Source: an uncultured Collinsella sp. (lineage in GTDB: Bacteria; Actinomycetota; Coriobacteriia; Coriobacteriales; Coriobacteriaceae). From it: a stretch of 20,464 nucleotides of DNA. Below the pieces are notes generated by a model, which was not told the origin of the DNA, did no database searches, and was given only the letters and a program-made list of their open reading frames with translations. Within the stretch, counting starts at the first letter, position 1, and the number at the start of each line of letters is the position of its first letter. The stretch is taken from positions 1 through 20,464 of the forward strand of contig URBB01000026.1 in assembly GCA_900545835.1 (NCBI GenBank), given 5' to 3'. Below, piece by piece: positions 7,499 through 14,957 of this stretch. Position numbers and translations under genes: made by a program.

Positions 7499-7559
7499 GC
7501 TTGTTGGGACCCATTTGTGCGGGGGAGTTGTGGAGTTGTGCAGGCAGACGAGGTTTTTC

Positions 7560-7588
7560 TGGAAATACGCTTCCGATGCGCGTATAGT
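7560..7588 (+). promoter_or_regulatory. Candidate promoter of the rplE (spc) operon
   Basis: TGGAAA (7560-7565, four of six -35 matches), a 17-nt spacer and TATAGT (7583-7588, five of six -10 matches). Transcription would begin near 7595, giving a leader of about 130 nt before rplE. It is the best promoter-like pair in this gap and would explain how the cluster is expressed without upstream S10 genes. Confidence 0.55.
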
Positions 7589-7605
7589 ACCGATTGTTTT
7601 GTCGG

Positions 7606-7665
7606 CTCCTGCTGCGTCGAGTCCAAACCGCAAAATGCCATGAGCGGCGCGGATGCAGCCAGGAG
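7606..7665 (+). promoter_or_regulatory. Structured leader upstream of rplE
   Basis: CTCCTGCTGCGTC (7606-7618) pairs with 7652-7665 to form 13 base pairs with one G-U and one bulged C (7659). An inner CCGC/GCGG stem (7628-7631 with 7644-7647) sits inside. The position suggests autoregulation by a ribosomal protein; S8 controls the spc operon in E. coli through a site near the rplE start. A match to the S8 core motif was not established. Confidence 0.45.
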
Positions 7666-7725
7666 GCACGAGGACAACCCATCGTGGCCACGCCCCGTGC
7701 TTAAAACCCCAAGAAGGAGTGAACA

Positions 7726-8283
7726 ATGGCAGAAGAGAAGTATGTGCCGCGTCTGAAGACCAAGTACAACAACGAGGTCAAGCAGCAGCTTCAGGACAAG
7801 TTCCAGTACGAGAACGTCATGATGATCCCCAAGTTTGAGAAGATCGTCGTGAACATGGGTGTCGGCGAGGCCGCTACCGATTCCAAGGCCATCGACGGTG
7901 CCGTGCGCGACCTGCGCGCCATCACCGGACAGCAGCCGATGATCACCCGTGCCCGTAAGTCCATCGCTACCTTCCGCCTGCGCGCTGGTATGCCGATCGG
8001 CTGCAAGGTTACCCTGCGTGGCGACCGTATGTGGGAGTTCTTCGATCGTCTGACCTCCGTCGCGATCCCCCGTATCCGCGACTTCCGCGGCATTTCCGCC
8101 AAGAGCTTCGACGGCCGTGGTAACTTCTCCATGGGCGTCACCGAGCAGCTCATCTTCCCCGAGATCGACTTCGATTCCGTCGATCACCAGCGTGGTATGG
8201 ACATCACTTTCGTGACCACCGCCAACACCGATGAGGAGGCCAAGGCCCTTCTGGACGCCTTCGGTTTCCCGTTCAAGAAATAG
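7726..8283 (+). CDS. rplE: Large-subunit ribosomal protein L5
   Basis: 185 residues, normal for L5, which binds 5S rRNA and contacts the P-site tRNA in the central protuberance. Recognisable: NMGVGEAATDSK near the N-terminus, RDLRAITGQQPMITRARKS (about 60-80), FRLRAGMPIGCKVTLRG, and the C-terminal DITFVTTANTDEEAKALLDAFGFPF. AAGAAGGAG (7711-7719) sits 6 nt before the ATG. It is the first ribosomal gene here, whereas L24 and L14 genes usually come directly before it. Confidence 0.98.
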   Translation: MAEEKYVPRLKTKYNNEVKQQLQDKFQYENVMMIPKFEKIVVNMGVGEAATDSKAIDGAVRDLRAITGQQPMITRARKSIATFRLRAGMPIGCKVTLRGDRMWEFFDRLTSVAIPRIRDFRGISAKSFDGRGNFSMGVTEQLIFPEIDFDSVDHQRGMDITFVTTANTDEEAKALLDAFGFPFKK

Positions 8284-8298
8284 GTTCACCTGCCCTAT

Positions 8299-8328
8299 AA
8301 GCGCCGTTCCCACAAGGGGGCGGCGCTT
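8299..8328 (+). other. Hairpin between rplE and rpsZ
   Basis: AAGCGCCG (8299-8306) pairs perfectly with CGGCGCTT (8321-8328); GCCC (8292-8295) and GGGC (8330-8333) can extend it across a bulge. No T-run follows. It is probably an mRNA processing, stability or partial attenuation element inside the operon. Confidence 0.5.
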
Positions 8329-8362
8329 GGGGCGAACAATACTCTATGTGAGGAGGATATAA

Positions 8363-8548
8363 GTGGCTAAGACATCGATGATCGTCAAGTGCAATCGCAA
8401 GCAGAAGTTCTCTACTCGTGAGTACACGCGCTGCCAGCGCTGCGGCCGTCCGCACTCTGTGTACCGCAAGTTCGGCCTGTGCCGTGTCTGCTTCCGCGAG
8501 CTTGCACTCAAGGGCGAGCTTCCCGGCGTTAAGAAGGCCAGCTGGTAA
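8363..8548 (+). CDS. rpsZ: Ribosomal protein S14, zinc-binding (type Z)
   Basis: A 61-residue short S14 of the zinc-ribbon type, part of the 30S head. Its four zinc ligands are C24, C27, C40 and C43 (CQRC and CRVC). The length and C-terminal KGELPGVKKASW match the short zinc form rather than the roughly 100-residue zinc-free form. The start is GTG at 8363 after AGGAGG (8351-8356). A 119-nt gap to rpsH contains no gene. Confidence 0.97.
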   Translation: MAKTSMIVKCNRKQKFSTREYTRCQRCGRPHSVYRKFGLCRVCFRELALKGELPGVKKASW

Positions 8549-8667
8549 GTCACTACCAGCGTTTCAAGCATCAGTTTGGAACAGGGAAAACGCGCTAGTT
8601 AGGCTTTGCCGTTAAGGGCGGCGAAGAACCAAGAGCACGTGTTCATCAAGAACGAAGGAGAATCTGT

Positions 8668-9066
8668 ATGAACCTTACAGACCCGATCGCAGATATGCTT
8701 ACGCGCATCCGTAACGCTAACTCTGTGAACAAGGCCACGGTCTCCATGCCGAGCAGCAAGAAGCTCGTCGAGATCGCTCGTGTTCTGCACGAGGAGGGCT
8801 ACATCGAGGGCTACGATGTCGAGGACACCGTTCCCCAGAAGACTCTGCACATCACGCTTAAGTATGGTCCCAAGAAGGCTAAGGTCATCAACGGCATCCG
8901 CCGCATTTCCAAGCCGGGCCTGCGTAAGTACACCGGCGTTGCCGACATGCCCCGCGTCCGCGGTGGCCTTGGTACCGCCATTATTTCCACCAGCCATGGC
9001 GTCATGACCGACCGCGATGCTCGCAAGCACAACGTCGGCGGCGAGATCATCGCTTACGTCTGGTAA
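8668..9066 (+). CDS. rpsH: Ribosomal protein S8
   Basis: 132 residues, standard for S8, which binds 16S rRNA helix 21 and, in E. coli, represses spc translation. It opens with MNLTDPIADMLTRIRNAN and closes with the S8 signature GLGTAIISTSHGVMTDRDA followed by GGEIIAYVW. GAAGGAG (8654-8660) gives 7-nt spacing to the ATG. Confidence 0.98.
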   Translation: MNLTDPIADMLTRIRNANSVNKATVSMPSSKKLVEIARVLHEEGYIEGYDVEDTVPQKTLHITLKYGPKKAKVINGIRRISKPGLRKYTGVADMPRVRGGLGTAIISTSHGVMTDRDARKHNVGGEIIAYVW

Positions 9067-9099
9067 TTCGCTCGGTAGGTAGAAGGAAAGGAGATCACC

Positions 9100-9636
9100 G
9101 TGTCTCGTATCGGTAATAAGCCTGTCCAGATTCCCGCCGGAGTCGAAGTGGCAGTCAACGGCAACAACGTTGTCGTCAAGGGCCCCAAGGGCCAGCTCGA
9201 GCTCGATGTCTTTGAGAAGCTCGCTATCAACGTCGAGGACAACGTCCTCACCGTTTCCCGTCCCGACGACGAGCGTGAGACCCGTGCCCGCCACGGCCTC
9301 ACCCGCGCCCTCATCCACAACATGGTTGTTGGCGTTTCCGAGGGCTTCGAGAAGAAGCTCGAGCTCGCCGGCGTCGGTTACCGCGTGCAGCAGAAGGGCA
9401 AGAACCTCGAGTTCTCCCTGGGCTTCTCGCACCCCGTGATCGTCGAGGCTCCCGAGGGCATCACCTTCGAGGTTCCCGACAACACCCACGTGAACGTCAA
9501 GGGTATCAACAAGCAGCAGGTCGGTCAGATCGCCGCTGAGATCCGCGGCCATCGTCCTCCCGAGCCTTACAAGGGCAAGGGTATCCACTACGTTGGCGAG
9601 CACATCCGCCGCAAGCTGGGTAAGGCCGCCAAGTAG
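9100..9636 (+). CDS. rplF: Ribosomal protein L6
   Basis: 178 residues, matching the usual L6 of two similar alpha-beta domains, located near the factor-binding site of the 50S subunit. MSRIGNKPVQIPAGVEV at the N-terminus and RGHRPPEPYKGKGIHYVGE at the C-terminus are diagnostic. The start is GTG at 9100 with AAAGGAG (9087-9093) six nt upstream, 33 nt after rpsH. Confidence 0.98.
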   Translation: MSRIGNKPVQIPAGVEVAVNGNNVVVKGPKGQLELDVFEKLAINVEDNVLTVSRPDDERETRARHGLTRALIHNMVVGVSEGFEKKLELAGVGYRVQQKGKNLEFSLGFSHPVIVEAPEGITFEVPDNTHVNVKGINKQQVGQIAAEIRGHRPPEPYKGKGIHYVGEHIRRKLGKAAK

Positions 9637-9661
9637 TCGTAACCGACTCACTCGCATAAGA

Positions 9662-9683
9662 CCAGCACCCCGTCAGGTGCTGG
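9662..9683 (+). other. Hairpin between rplF and rplR
   Basis: CCAGCACC (9662-9669) pairs perfectly with GGTGCTGG (9676-9683) around a six-nt loop. Five T residues occur about 13 nt later, too far for a normal terminator, and rplR follows with a good AGGAG. It may be a processing or stability element. Confidence 0.5.
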
Positions 9684-9711
9684 CAAGATCAACCTTTTTA
9701 GGAGTTTACGT

Positions 9712-10080
9712 ATGAACAAGCATAAGGCGAAGCTGGAAGGCCTCAAGCGTCGTCAGCGTCGTGTTCGCGGCAAGGTCTCGGGTACCTCCGAGCGTCCGCG
9801 TCTTCGCGTGACCCGTACTAACGCCAACATCTATGCCCAGATCATCGACGACAGCAAGGGCTCCAGCCTGACGCTCGTCTCTGCCTCGACCCTCGAGGCC
9901 GAGTTCAAGGGCACCCACACCTCGAACAAGGAGGCTGCGGAGAAGGTCGGTCAGCTCGTTGGCAAGCGCGCCATCGAAGCCGGCATCACCAAGGTCGCCT
10001 TCGATCGCGGTGGCCGTATCTACCATGGCCGCGTCAAGGCCCTCGCCGACGGTGCTCGTGCCGCCGGTCTCGAGTTCTAG
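9712..10080 (+). CDS. rplR: Ribosomal protein L18
   Basis: 122 residues, as usual for L18, which binds 5S rRNA with L5. The basic N-terminus KRRQRRVRGKVSGTSERPRL and the C-terminal AFDRGGRIYHGRVKALADGAR are characteristic. AGGAG (9700-9704) precedes the ATG. Its stop overlaps the ribosome binding site of rpsE, suggesting translational coupling. Confidence 0.98.
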   Translation: MNKHKAKLEGLKRRQRRVRGKVSGTSERPRLRVTRTNANIYAQIIDDSKGSSLTLVSASTLEAEFKGTHTSNKEAAEKVGQLVGKRAIEAGITKVAFDRGGRIYHGRVKALADGARAAGLEF

Positions 10081-10094
10081 GAGGTATGTAGCAC

Positions 10095-10619
10095 ATGGCT
10101 CGTAATCAGAAGCAGCAGCGCGAGGCCTCCGAGTTCGAGGAGCGCGTCGTTTACATCAACCGCGTGTCGAAGACCGTCAAGGGTGGTCGTCGCATGAGCC
10201 TCGTCGCTCTCGTCGTCGTTGGCGACGGCAAGGGCAACGTCGGCGTTGGCATGGGCAAGTCCGCTGAGGTGCCCATGGCCATCTCCAAGGCGTCTCTCGA
10301 TGCCAAGAAGAACATGTTCCACGTGCCGGTGACCGAGCAGGGCACCATCCCGCACGAGGTTCTCGGCCACTTTGGTGCCGGCCGCATCATCATCAAGCCC
10401 GCTGTCGAGGGTACCGGCGTTATCGCCGGCGGCGCTGTGCGTCCCCTCTTTGAGCTTGCTGGCATCAAGAACGTCCTGTCCAAGTCCCTCGGTACCGACA
10501 ACGGCCTCAACATCATCAAGGCTGCCGTCGAGGGCCTCAAGGAGCTCTCCAGCCCTGAGGACGTCGCGGCTCGCCGTGGCCTGACGGTCTCCGAGATGTT
10601 CGTCGGTAAGGAGAACTAA
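10095..10619 (+). CDS. rpsE: Ribosomal protein S5
   Basis: 174 residues, within the S5 range. S5 helps decoding accuracy and mRNA unwinding in the 30S subunit. The N-terminal double-stranded RNA-binding part (RVVYINRVSKTVKGGRRM, then VVGDGKGNVGVGMGKSAEVP) and the C-terminal GTGVIAGGAVRPLFELAGIKNVLSKSLGT segment are intact. AGGAGG (10079-10084) overlaps the rplR stop codon. Confidence 0.98.
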   Translation: MARNQKQQREASEFEERVVYINRVSKTVKGGRRMSLVALVVVGDGKGNVGVGMGKSAEVPMAISKASLDAKKNMFHVPVTEQGTIPHEVLGHFGAGRIIIKPAVEGTGVIAGGAVRPLFELAGIKNVLSKSLGTDNGLNIIKAAVEGLKELSSPEDVAARRGLTVSEMFVGKEN

Positions 10620-10621
10620 GC

Positions 10622-10804
10622 ATGGCTGACACCATCAAGATCAAGCAGGTCCGCAGCACCAATGGTTGCAAGCAGGACCAGGTCCGTACTGTCCGTGCCC
10701 TCGGTCTCCACAGGATCCGCGAGGTTCGCGAGATTGCTGACAACGAGTCCGTCCGCGGCATGATCTTCAAGGTCAAGCACCTTGTCGAGATTGTAGAGGA
10801 GTAG
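10622..10804 (+). CDS. rpmD: Ribosomal protein L30
   Basis: 60 residues, the normal size for bacterial L30, a small 50S surface protein. IKIKQVRSTNG and VRALGLHRIREVREIADNES match the family. Its AAGGAG (10608-10613) lies within the end of rpsE and the ATG is 2 nt after that stop, so translation is probably coupled. Confidence 0.96.
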   Translation: MADTIKIKQVRSTNGCKQDQVRTVRALGLHRIREVREIADNESVRGMIFKVKHLVEIVEE

Positions 10805-10807
10805 CAA

Positions 10808-11257
10808 ATGCAGCTTCACGATCTTACTCCCGCGCCCGGTTCCACCAAGAACCGTAAGCGCGTCGGCCGTGGCAATTCTTCGGGTCACGGCACCACTTCT
10901 GGCCGCGGCCAGAAGGGCCAGGGTTCCCGCTCTGGCGGCACCAAGGGTGCCGGCTTCGAGGGTGGCCAGACTCCGCTGGCTATGCGCCTGCCCAAGCTTC
11001 CGGGCTTCCGCAACCCCCGTCGTATCGAGTACACCGCCGTTAACGTTGAGCGTCTCGAGCGTAAGTTCGAGGACGGCGCTGTGATCGACGGTGCCGCTCT
11101 TAAGGCCGCTCGCATCACCAAGAGCGAGTTCGAGCCCGTCAAGGTGCTCGGCAATGGTGAGCTCACCAAGAAGTTCACGGTCAAGGTCGACAAGGTCAGC
11201 GCTTCTGCGCAGGCCAAGATCGAGGCCGCCGGCGGAAAGGTCGAGCTGCCGTGCTAA
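10808..11257 (+). CDS. rplO: Ribosomal protein L15
   Basis: 149 residues, typical for L15, an assembly protein of the 50S subunit. The glycine- and arginine-rich N-terminus (KRVGRGNSSGHGTTSGRGQK, residues about 18-37) leads into GGQTPLAMRLPKLPGF and a folded C-terminal half. Its ATG is 3 nt after rpmD, and its last 7 nt overlap the secY start. Confidence 0.98.
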   Translation: MQLHDLTPAPGSTKNRKRVGRGNSSGHGTTSGRGQKGQGSRSGGTKGAGFEGGQTPLAMRLPKLPGFRNPRRIEYTAVNVERLERKFEDGAVIDGAALKAARITKSEFEPVKVLGNGELTKKFTVKVDKVSASAQAKIEAAGGKVELPC

Positions 11258-12537
11258 ATGGTCTTAAGAATGCTTTCCGCATCAAAGAATTGCGCGAAAA
11301 GATTCTTTTTACCATAGCTATGCTCGTCGTGTACCGCATTGGTGCGCACGTTCCTGTGCCCGGCATTCCCTTCCAGGGGATGCTGGGCCTTTTCTCGACC
11401 GATAACAATTCGGTCGCCGCAGGTGCTATGGCCCTCCTGAATCTTTTCTCTGGCGGCGCGTTGAGCTATGTGTCGGTGTTTTCGCTGGGCATCATGCCTT
11501 ACATCACCAGCTCGATCATCCTCCAGATGCTCCAGGCCGTTGTGCCTTCCCTGCATGAGCTTGCCCGCGAGGGCGAGGTCGGTCAGACCAAGATCACGCA
11601 GTATTCGCGTTACCTCACCCTGGCTCTGGCAATCCTCAACTCCGTGGGTTACCTCTTCCTCTTTAAGAGCTTCGGCATCAGCTTCAATGGCGCCGGCGCT
11701 CCCGAGATCATCTTCGACCTCATGATCGTCGGCACGCTCACTGCGGGCGCCATGCTGATCATGTGGATTGGTGAGCTCATCACCCAGCGCGGTATCGGCA
11801 ATGGCATGTCGCTGATCATCTTTGCGAACATCATGGCCGGCCTGCCGCAGGCTATCTTCTCCAGCACCGAGGGCAATGCCGGTGGCATCATCACCATGGT
11901 GATCATCTGTGCCATCATCCTGCTGGTTATCCCGCTGATTGTTTTCCTTGAGCGCGGCCAGCGCCGCATCCCGGTCTCCTACGCCAAACGCGTCGTGGGC
12001 CGTCGCATGATGGGTGGCCAGACCACCTACCTGCCCATCAAGGTCAACACCGCGGGTGTCGTGCCAATCATCTTCGCTTCGGCGCTGCTGTACTTCCCCG
12101 CTCAGATTGCCGTGTTCTTCCCCGGCATCGGCTGGATTCAGGCAGTTGCCTCCGCGCTTTCGACCGGTTGGCTCAACTGGGTGCTTAACGTTGTCCTCAT
12201 CGTGTTCTTCGCGTACTTCTACACCTCCATGGTGTTCAACCCCGATGACACGGCCGATAACCTTAAGAAGCAGGGCGGCTTTATTCCGGGCGTGCGTCCG
12301 GGTAGGGCTACCGCGGCCTACATCAAGAACGCGCTCAACAAGATCACGCTTCCTAGCGCTGTCTTTTTGGCGCTCATCGCCATCGTGCCTTCGATCATCT
12401 TCTCCTTCACGGGTAACCATCTGATCCAGGCATTTGGCGGCACGTCCATCCTCATCATGGTCGGCGTCGTGCTCGACACGGTCGATAAGCTCGAAGGCCA
12501 GATCAAGATGTATGATTACGATGGATTCTTTAAATAG
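11251..12537 (+). CDS. secY: Protein translocase subunit SecY
   Basis: 428 residues, the central pore subunit of the SecYEG translocon in the cytoplasmic membrane. About ten hydrophobic helices can be traced, beginning ILFTIAMLVVYRIGAHVPVPG and ending GGTSILIMVGVVLDTVDKLEGQI. GIMPYITSSIILQ and the basic cytoplasmic loop ERGQRRIPVSYAKRVVG are typical. The GTG at 11251 overlaps rplO by 7 nt; it places LKNAFRIKELREKI exactly where SecY proteins begin, and GGAAAGG lies inside rplO about 10 nt upstream. Confidence 0.98.
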   Translation: MLNGLKNAFRIKELREKILFTIAMLVVYRIGAHVPVPGIPFQGMLGLFSTDNNSVAAGAMALLNLFSGGALSYVSVFSLGIMPYITSSIILQMLQAVVPSLHELAREGEVGQTKITQYSRYLTLALAILNSVGYLFLFKSFGISFNGAGAPEIIFDLMIVGTLTAGAMLIMWIGELITQRGIGNGMSLIIFANIMAGLPQAIFSSTEGNAGGIITMVIICAIILLVIPLIVFLERGQRRIPVSYAKRVVGRRMMGGQTTYLPIKVNTAGVVPIIFASALLYFPAQIAVFFPGIGWIQAVASALSTGWLNWVLNVVLIVFFAYFYTSMVFNPDDTADNLKKQGGFIPGVRPGRATAAYIKNALNKITLPSAVFLALIAIVPSIIFSFTGNHLIQAFGGTSILIMVGVVLDTVDKLEGQIKMYDYDGFFK

Positions 12538-12555
12538 GCTAGAGGAGGATTGCTC

Positions 12556-13182
12556 ATGAACCTCGTATTGCTCGGAGCTCCGGGTGCCGGTAAGGGCACC
12601 GTCGCACAGGAGCTCGTCGCCGAGTTTGGCGTCGCCCATATTTCCACGGGCGACCTGCTGCGTGCTGCCGTCAAGGGTGGCACCGAGCTTGGTATTCAGG
12701 CTAAGAAGTACATGGACGCTGGCGAGCTCGTTCCCGACCAGCTCGTGATCGACCTTGTCAAGGAGCGCCTTGCCGCCGATGACGCCCAGCAGGGCTTCAT
12801 CCTCGACGGCTTCCCGCGCAACACCGCCCAGGCTGTGACGCTCGATTCCGAGCTCTCCGCCATGGGTCGCGAGATCGATTGCGCCCTTCTGGTCGATGTG
12901 GCCCCCGAGGTCATTATCGATCGTCTGTCTTCGCGTCGCACCTGCCGCGCCTGCGGTTACACCGGCACTGCTGCCGATGCCACCTGCCCCAAGTGCGGTG
13001 GCGAGATGTATCAGCGCGACGACGACAAGCCCGAGACCATCAAGAACCGTCTCGACGTCTACGAGAAGTCCACGAGCCCGCTCGTCGACTACTATCGTGG
13101 CCAGGGTCTGCTCAAGTCGGTCAACGGTGACCAGGCTCGCGAGACCGTGTACGGGGATGTCAAAGAGGCTCTCGGTCTATGA
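12556..13182 (+). CDS. adk: Adenylate kinase with zinc-binding LID
   Basis: 208 residues; it interconverts ATP and AMP with two ADP in the cytoplasm. The P-loop GAPGAGKGT spans residues 7-15, with the AMP-binding segments ISTGDLLR and GFILDGFPRN following. The LID carries four cysteines (C130, C133, C144, C147), the structural zinc form known from Gram-positive lineages. The ATG at 12556 is chosen because AGGAGG (12543-12548) is 7 nt away; an in-frame TTG at 12550 is only 1 nt from it. The stop overlaps the map start by 4 nt (ATGA). Confidence 0.97.
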   Translation: MNLVLLGAPGAGKGTVAQELVAEFGVAHISTGDLLRAAVKGGTELGIQAKKYMDAGELVPDQLVIDLVKERLAADDAQQGFILDGFPRNTAQAVTLDSELSAMGREIDCALLVDVAPEVIIDRLSSRRTCRACGYTGTAADATCPKCGGEMYQRDDDKPETIKNRLDVYEKSTSPLVDYYRGQGLLKSVNGDQARETVYGDVKEALGL

Positions 13183-13967
13183 TCAAGATTAAGTCTGCAA
13201 CGCAAATCGAGCAGATGAAGAAGGCAGGAGCGCTATCTAAGATGGCGCTCCGCCACGTTGGAGCCATGGTGCGCCCCGGCGTTTCGACTTTTGAGCTCGA
13301 TCAGCTCGCGGAGCAGATTATCCGCATGCATGGCGGCACCCCTGCCTTTAAGGGTTACGGCGGGTTCCCGGGGACCATTTGCGCATCGATCAACGATGCC
13401 GTGGTCCACGGTATTCCCAACCCTGACATGATCCTGCGCGATGGCGATATCATCTCCATCGATACGGGGGCCGTTGTCGACGGTTGGGTCGGCGATAACG
13501 CATGGACGTTTTTCGTCGGCACCCCCACGCCCGAAGCCAAGGTTTTGTGTGAGGTCACGCGCGATTGCCTTAAGGCTGCCATCGAGCAGGCTGTTCCCGG
13601 TAACCATATCGGGGACGTCGGTTATGCCGTTCAGTCCCTCGCCGAGTCTCACGGTTACGGCGTGCTTCGTGATTATGTTGGCCATGGCATTGGCCGCGTG
13701 ATGCACGAGGACCCCAACGTTCCTAACTATGGAAAGAAGGGGAGGGGCGTTCGCCTCCAGGCCGGCATGGTCATTGCCATCGAGCCGATGGTTACGATGG
13801 GTTCCAACCATGTAAGCACGGGCTCCGACGGTTGGATTGTTACGACCAACGACCACCTGCCCGCCGCGCACTATGAGAACACCGTCGCCATTACCAATGA
13901 CGGTCCGGTGATTCTCACCACGGATGCCCAAGGTGCTTGGTGTTCGCTCCAAGGCGGAGAAATGTAA
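13179..13967 (+). CDS. map: Methionine aminopeptidase, type I
   Basis: 262 residues; it removes the initiator Met from nascent proteins. All expected active-site residues are present: H78 and the metal ligands D95 (SIDTGA), D106 (GDNAWTF), H169 (YVGHGIGR), E202 (AIEPMV) and E233 (YENTVAIT). There is no N-terminal zinc-finger extension. The ATG overlaps the adk stop in an ATGA arrangement, so the genes are translationally coupled. Confidence 0.97.
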   Translation: MIKIKSATQIEQMKKAGALSKMALRHVGAMVRPGVSTFELDQLAEQIIRMHGGTPAFKGYGGFPGTICASINDAVVHGIPNPDMILRDGDIISIDTGAVVDGWVGDNAWTFFVGTPTPEAKVLCEVTRDCLKAAIEQAVPGNHIGDVGYAVQSLAESHGYGVLRDYVGHGIGRVMHEDPNVPNYGKKGRGVRLQAGMVIAIEPMVTMGSNHVSTGSDGWIVTTNDHLPAAHYENTVAITNDGPVILTTDAQGAWCSLQGGEM

Positions 13968-14003
13968 CAAGTTCCACTTAGTTGTGGAGCCATTACGAAG
14001 TTA

Positions 14004-14032
14004 TTACGATGCGTGCATACGTGTTGTAGAAT
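14004..14032 (+). promoter_or_regulatory. Candidate promoter upstream of infA
   Basis: TTACGA (14004-14009) and TAGAAT (14027-14032, five of six matches) are 17 nt apart in the 104-nt map-infA gap, which is locally AT-richer than its surroundings. It could drive infA and the alpha-operon part independently of the rplE promoter. Confidence 0.5.
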
Positions 14033-14071
14033 ACTCAATCGCTGTCGTTTTCTAGAGAAAGATGATTGCTT

Positions 14072-14290
14072 GTGAAGAAGGAAGACGCAATTGAGCTCGA
14101 GGGTACGGTAAAAGAGCCGCTGCCCAACGCCATGTTTAAGGTTGAGCTCGAGAACGGTCATTCGGTTCTGTGCAACATTTCTGGCAAGATCCGAATGAAT
14201 TACATCCGCATTCTCCCCGGTGACAGGGTTGTCGTGGAGCTTTCCCCGTACGACCTGACCCGCGGCCGCATCACCTATCGCTATAAATAG
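14072..14290 (+). CDS. infA: Translation initiation factor IF-1
   Basis: 72 residues from the GTG at 14072, the same length as E. coli IF-1, which occupies the ribosomal A site during initiation. KEDAIELEGTV, LPNAMFKVELENGH, ISGKIRMNYIRILPGD and SPYDLTRGRITYRYK are diagnostic of the OB-fold protein. An in-frame TTG at 14066 would add two residues, but sits too close to the weak AGAAAGA (14055-14061); GTG gives better spacing and the family length. Confidence 0.96.
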   Translation: MKKEDAIELEGTVKEPLPNAMFKVELENGHSVLCNISGKIRMNYIRILPGDRVVVELSPYDLTRGRITYRYK

Positions 14291-14440
14291 CGGCACGCAT
14301 ACACGCACTCCATTTCCGGCTGCAGGCTTAGCTCAACCTACGGTCGGATTGTGTGTGAAGACCAGCCATAGTTTTAAACGCCTGCGGCTGGGCGAGTAGA
14401 TAGTAGGGAAGTAGTTTGAGCGCTACCGAAAGGAAGAACG

Positions 14441-14554
14441 ATGAAGGTACGTCCTTCGGTCAAGAAGATGTGCGATAAGTGCAAAATCATTAGGCGCCAT
14501 GGCAAGGTCCTCGTCATTTGCGAGAACCCCCGTCATAAGCAGCGTCAGGGTTAA
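14441..14554 (+). CDS. rpmJ: Ribosomal protein L36, zinc-binding
   Basis: 37 residues, beginning MKVRPSVKKMCDKCKIIRR and ending PRHKQRQG, the universal short L36 of the 50S subunit. The C-x2-C-x12-C-x4-H zinc ribbon is complete (C11, C14, C27, H32), so this is the zinc form. AAAGGAAG (14429-14436) precedes the ATG. The 150-nt gap from infA has no gene; GCAGGC (14322-14327) and GCCTGC (14380-14385) could pair across it, but this is weak. rpsM starts 14 nt after the stop. Confidence 0.97.
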   Translation: MKVRPSVKKMCDKCKIIRRHGKVLVICENPRHKQRQG

Positions 14555-14568
14555 GAGAGGAGACTACG

Positions 14569-14943
14569 TTGGCCCGTATTAATGGTGTCGACCTCCCGCG
14601 TGAGAAGCGCGTTGAGATCGGTCTGACCTACATTTACGGCATCGGCCGCACCACTGCGACGAAGATCTGCGTCGAGTGCAACGTTAACGTGGATACGCGC
14701 GTTAAGGACCTCACCGAGGATGAGGTTAACGCCATCCGCGATTATATCGATAAGAACCAGATCATGGTTGAGGGCGACCTCCGCCGTGAGCGCAACCAGA
14801 ACGTCAAGCGCCTTATGGACATCGGCTGCAACCGCGGCCTTCGTCACCGCAAGGGCCTCCCGGTCCGCGGCCAGCGCACCCACACTAACGCTCGTACCCG
14901 CAAGGGCCCGAAGCGTCAGATCGGTGCTAAGAAGAAGAAATAA
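14569..14943 (+). CDS. rpsM: Ribosomal protein S13
   Basis: 124 residues, normal for S13 in the 30S head, contacting the 50S and P-site tRNA. ARINGVDLPREKRVEIGLTY at the N-terminus and GLRHRKGLPVRGQRTHTNAR at the C-terminus identify it. The start is TTG at 14569, supported by AGAGAGGAGA (14554-14563) and by the family N-terminus beginning exactly there. A TTG start is uncommon for such an essential, highly expressed gene. Confidence 0.97.
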   Translation: MARINGVDLPREKRVEIGLTYIYGIGRTTATKICVECNVNVDTRVKDLTEDEVNAIRDYIDKNQIMVEGDLRRERNQNVKRLMDIGCNRGLRHRKGLPVRGQRTHTNARTRKGPKRQIGAKKKK

Positions 14944-14957
14944 GGAGCGCTAGATAG

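Larger units (their letters stand above)
7415..7725. other. 311-nt gene-free stretch between xdhC and rplE
   Basis: This stretch holds palindrome copy 2 (7432-7498), a promoter candidate (7560-7588) and a structured leader (7606-7665), then the rplE ribosome binding site. An open frame crossing it from 7439 resembles no ribosomal protein, and I see no remnant of rplX or rplN. Confidence 0.75.

Noticed and set aside
7439..7756. Open frame across the xdhC-rplE gap
   Set aside because: It starts within the palindrome, runs into rplE in another frame, and resembles neither L24 nor L14.
11254..12639. 461-codon minus-strand open frame opposite secY
   Set aside because: A shadow of secY; its His/Asp/Glu-rich composition is the complement of membrane-helix codons.
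14311..14390. tRNA-like or riboswitch-like stretch between infA and rpmJ
   Set aside because: A TTAGCTCAA string recalls a D-arm, but no acceptor, anticodon or T arm can be drawn; only a weak long-range 6-bp pairing remains.
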